From contig JAGXII010000015.1 of the NCBI GenBank assembly GCA_024635735.1, positions 1 through 7,569 on the forward strand: 7,569 nt of DNA. The letters are read 5' to 3'. Source of the DNA: Christiangramia sp. GTDB lineage: Bacteria; Bacteroidota; Bacteroidia; Flavobacteriales; Flavobacteriaceae. Below the pieces are notes generated by a model. That model made no database searches and was not told the DNA's origin. It was given only the letters and a program-made list of their open reading frames with translations. Positions 5,996 through 7,569 of this stretch are shown here, in pieces. The position numbers were made by a program, and so were the translations under genes. The stretch's first letter is position 1, and every line of letters begins with the position of its first letter.

Positions 5996-6562
5996 ATGGT
6001 AAAAGTTATACAGCTTTTTAAAAATGAATCTTTGCTAATAAAAAGTGCAGTCGCAGGAAATCGCGATGCGCAGCAGAAGGTTTATGAGCTTCATTCGCCA
6101 AAAATGCTGAGTGTGTGCCGGCAGTATATAAAAGATATGCATCATGCAGAGGAAGCAATGTTAAATGGTTTTTTTAAGGTTTTTACACATCTTAAGGATT
6201 TTAAGTCAGAAGGAAGTTTTGAGGGCTGGATAAGAAGGATCATGGTTCGGGAATCGATCTCCTTAATAAGACAGCACAAAAAGCTGGTATTTCAGGAGGA
6301 GCTGGAATATAATGGTCAAAAGGTATTTAATAATATCGAATCTGAAATGGCGGTGGCAGATATTCAGGCTTTAATAGATGGTTTGCCGGAAGGATATAAA
6401 ATGGTTTTTGTCCTTTATGCAGTGGAAGGTTATAAGCATTCTGAAATTGCCGATATGCTGGAGATTAATGAGGGGACTTCAAAATCTCAGTTATTTAAAG
6501 CACGGAAAATGCTTCAGGAAAAATTAAAAACATCTAATTCGTCAGTTTATGGCACCAATTAA
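5996..6562 (+). CDS. ECF-type RNA polymerase sigma factor
   Basis: A 188-aa extracytoplasmic-function sigma factor, which would redirect RNA polymerase to a stress or envelope regulon. Sigma region 2 spans about residues 12-92 (KMLSVCRQYIKDMHHAEEAM, then GFFKVFTHLKDF and GSFEGWIRRIMVRESI). Sigma region 4 spans about 122-176 (LIDGLPEGYKMVFVLYAVEG, then the helix-turn-helix HSEIADMLEINEGTSKSQLF and KARKML). The ATG at 5996 is preferred over the in-frame TTG at 5990 because AGAAGG lies 10 nt upstream, a normal distance. It overlaps the next gene by 14 bp in another frame, a sign of translational coupling with its probable anti-sigma partner. A GCAACC-N16-CGTC pair just upstream suggests ECF-dependent expression. 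The signal sensed is unknown. Confidence 0.93.
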   Translation: MVKVIQLFKNESLLIKSAVAGNRDAQQKVYELHSPKMLSVCRQYIKDMHHAEEAMLNGFFKVFTHLKDFKSEGSFEGWIRRIMVRESISLIRQHKKLVFQEELEYNGQKVFNNIESEMAVADIQALIDGLPEGYKMVFVLYAVEGYKHSEIADMLEINEGTSKSQLFKARKMLQEKLKTSNSSVYGTN

Positions 6563-7322
6563 ATTAGAAGAACATATTAAAGAGCGGTTGGAGAAAAGAA
6601 GGATTCAGCCTTCAAAAGGAAGCTGGGATAAATTAAATGCCCGGCTGGACAATGATTTTTCCAGTAAGAAAAGCGGAAGTAAGTGGTGGCTATCGGTGGC
6701 CGTCGCTGTGGCGATCATTTTAATAGCTGGTATCTTCTTTATAGATCAGCAGAAGGAAGAAACCTTACCAATAGTCGAAACACCGGTTGAAAAAGTCCCG
6801 GAAACTAAAGTTCAGAAAGAGGCTTTTGAAGATCCGGTTCAGCTGGCTTCAAAAGAAAGTATTTCAGAGAAAAAAGAGCCTGAAATAGAGACCCCTGTTA
6901 CAAAAAGGAATAAAATGGTCCCGGCGAAAATGTCTGATAGTGACGGGGAAAAGGAGCTTATCGTAGAAACGTTTAAAGAAGATGAGGAGTTAATTGGTAA
7001 AATCGCTTTAGCTCCTTCTGAAAATATAGAAATAAAAACAGATAAAATCAACGACAAGATCCATGAGCTTCTTGCTAAGGTGTCTGAAAAAGAGAAGGAA
7101 AATGGCAGTGTGACAGATGCTGAGGTAGATGCTTTGCTCGCCCGGGCAGCAAAACAACTAAGTGACGATCGTGATTTTTATTCTCGCGGTAAGGTTGATC
7201 CAAATGCCTTGCTGGCCGATGTGGAAAGTGAACTTGATCAATCTTTTAGAAGAGAAGTTTTTGAAGTTTTAAAAGAAAAGTTTCTAAAGGCTAAAACAGC
7301 TATTGCTACGAGAAACGATTAA
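6549..7322 (+). CDS. Probable membrane-bound anti-sigma factor (hypothetical)
   Basis: A 257-aa single-pass membrane protein. Residues 1-46 are charged and cytoplasmic-looking (EEHIKERLEKRRIQPSKGSWDKL). Residues 47-65 are a clear transmembrane helix (WLSVAVAVAIILIAGIFFI) preceded by positive charges, giving an N-in, C-out topology. Residues 66-160 are a lysine/glutamate/proline-rich, likely extended periplasmic linker (ETPVEKVPETKVQKEAFEDP). Residues 165-252 are a helix-rich conserved end (KINDKIHELLAKV, ALLADVESELDQSF, REVFEVLKEKFLKAKTAIA). There is no cysteine at all, so this is not a zinc-binding (HxxxCxxC) anti-sigma domain. The role is inferred from the overlap with the ECF sigma gene, the topology and similar flavobacterial gene pairs. 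The ATGGCACC start falls inside the sigma gene's last codons. The C terminus looks natural, so the adjacent insertion sequence has not cut it. Confidence 0.75.
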   Translation: MAPIKLEEHIKERLEKRRIQPSKGSWDKLNARLDNDFSSKKSGSKWWLSVAVAVAIILIAGIFFIDQQKEETLPIVETPVEKVPETKVQKEAFEDPVQLASKESISEKKEPEIETPVTKRNKMVPAKMSDSDGEKELIVETFKEDEELIGKIALAPSENIEIKTDKINDKIHELLAKVSEKEKENGSVTDAEVDALLARAAKQLSDDRDFYSRGKVDPNALLADVESELDQSFRREVFEVLKEKFLKAKTAIATRND

Positions 7323-7350
7323 AATTTAAATCAATTTAATTATTAATAAT
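7323..7350. other. AT-only flank after the anti-sigma gene
   Basis: This 28-bp stretch is almost pure A/T. TTAAAT (7326-7331) and ATTTAA (7334-7339) form a weak hairpin, and a 10-bp palindrome TTATTAATAA follows at 7340-7349. It probably belongs to the host gene's 3' end and could be the target flank of the insertion sequence. The exact border with the element cannot be placed from this window. Confidence 0.35.
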
Positions 7351-7508
7351 CCCAGAAGGGTCAATCATCAATCAAAACTGATGCGGAAGGGTTTTACCTG
7401 AAGCCGCGGAAACTAAACTTTAAATCATTATGAAATACCCATGATTTAGCCCACGCAAACACCGATGAGTTTTTTGCTTAAATTTAAGTGATGTAAAAAC
7501 TTATTGGG
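7351..7508 (+). ncRNA. Candidate IS110 bridge RNA (guide RNA)
   Basis: Several inverted repeats follow each other without a gene. CATCA (7366-7370) pairs with TGATG (7379-7383). An interrupted stem pairs GCGG (7383-7386) with CCGC (7404-7407) and GGGT (7389-7392) with ACCT (7396-7399), the end pair being G-U. A perfect 8-bp stem pairs TAAATCAT (7421-7428) with ATGATTTA (7441-7448) around a 12-nt loop. GTTTTT (7469-7474) pairs with AAAAAC (7495-7500) and encloses a 12-bp palindrome at 7477-7488. IS110-group elements encode a bridge RNA of about 150-200 nt in this place, with internal loops that base-pair target and donor DNA. Position, length and loop-bearing stems fit. The loops could not be matched to DNA ends because the element is incomplete here, and the strand and limits are inferred. 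Confidence 0.4.
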
Positions 7509-7569
7509 ATGAAAGCAATTGACTACGAGCAGGTTATTTCCGTGGGATGCGGAATAGATGTGCACAAGG
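7509..7569 (+). CDS. IS110-family transposase, N-terminal 20 codons (partial)
   Basis: The frame opens with MKAIDYEQVISVGCGIDVHK and runs off the window. The stretch CGIDVHK is the typical start of the DEDD (RuvC-like) catalytic domain of IS110-family recombinases, with Asp17 as the first acidic residue. These enzymes excise the element as a circle and reinsert it, guided by a bridge RNA. The rest of the RuvC-like domain and the C-terminal Tnp_20 domain with its catalytic serine are outside the window. No other start codon is in a better place; the SD is weak (TTGGG). The call rests on a short but distinctive string. Confidence 0.75.
   Translation, partial: MKAIDYEQVISVGCGIDVHK

Larger units (their letters stand above)
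7351..7569 (+). mobile_element. IS110-family insertion sequence, left part (runs off window)
   Basis: The right edge of the window holds the start of an IS110-type DEDD transposase preceded by a structured non-coding stretch. IS110-group elements usually have no terminal inverted repeats and carry a non-coding region of roughly this size upstream of the gene. The left boundary given here is a guess, set where the pure A/T flank gives way to GC-containing sequence. The true end could be anywhere in about 7323-7380. The element lies just after an intact probable anti-sigma gene. Confidence 0.6.

Noticed and set aside
5990..5998. TTG at 5990 as sigma factor start
   Set aside because: The ATG two codons later has the AGAAGG site at a normal distance; from the TTG the gap would be only 4 nt.
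6839..7057. Minus-strand 72-codon serine-rich frame
   Set aside because: Shadow of the lysine/glutamate-rich linker of the anti-sigma gene; serine/phenylalanine richness is what the complement of such codons gives.

Overview
The window is a stretch of ordinary chromosome from a member of the Bacteroidota, most likely a marine-type Flavobacteriaceae in the Gramella/Salegentibacter neighbourhood. This placement is inferred from protein wording, AT-rich composition, near absence of strong Shine-Dalgarno sites, Bacteroidota-type TAnnTTTG promoter elements and short G/C hairpin repeats between genes. No 16S or other decisive marker is present.

Layout. At the left is the 3' end of argS (arginyl-tRNA synthetase), followed on the same strand by ffh (SRP GTPase) and folD (methylene-THF dehydrogenase/cyclohydrolase). 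The two spacers hold repeat-like hairpins rather than genes. folD ends at a perfect 30-bp palindromic terminator, shared with a convergent minus-strand cluster. Read in its own direction, that cluster is rluF (23S rRNA pseudouridine synthase), a glyoxalase/VOC-fold protein, an AI-2E-family (PF01594) membrane protein and a small DUF1232 (YkvA-like) membrane protein. The last three are closely spaced and probably one operon.

To the right of rluF, divergently transcribed, is an ECF sigma factor gene that overlaps by 14 bp a gene for a single-pass membrane protein, a probable anti-sigma factor without a zinc motif. Upstream of the sigma gene is a GCAACC-N16-CGTC pair that looks like an ECF-type, possibly autoregulated, promoter. 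The anti-sigma gene ends intact.

The last ~220 bp are the left part of an IS110-family insertion sequence. The first 20 codons of its DEDD transposase contain CGIDVHK. The ~160-190 nt non-coding stretch before it is rich in inverted repeats and lies where IS110-group elements encode their bridge (guide) RNA. This is the most interesting part of the window, but the element is cut by the window edge, so its ends and guide loops cannot be confirmed here. Apart from it, the window is conserved housekeeping and envelope-stress-type genes; I see no clearly new multi-gene system.
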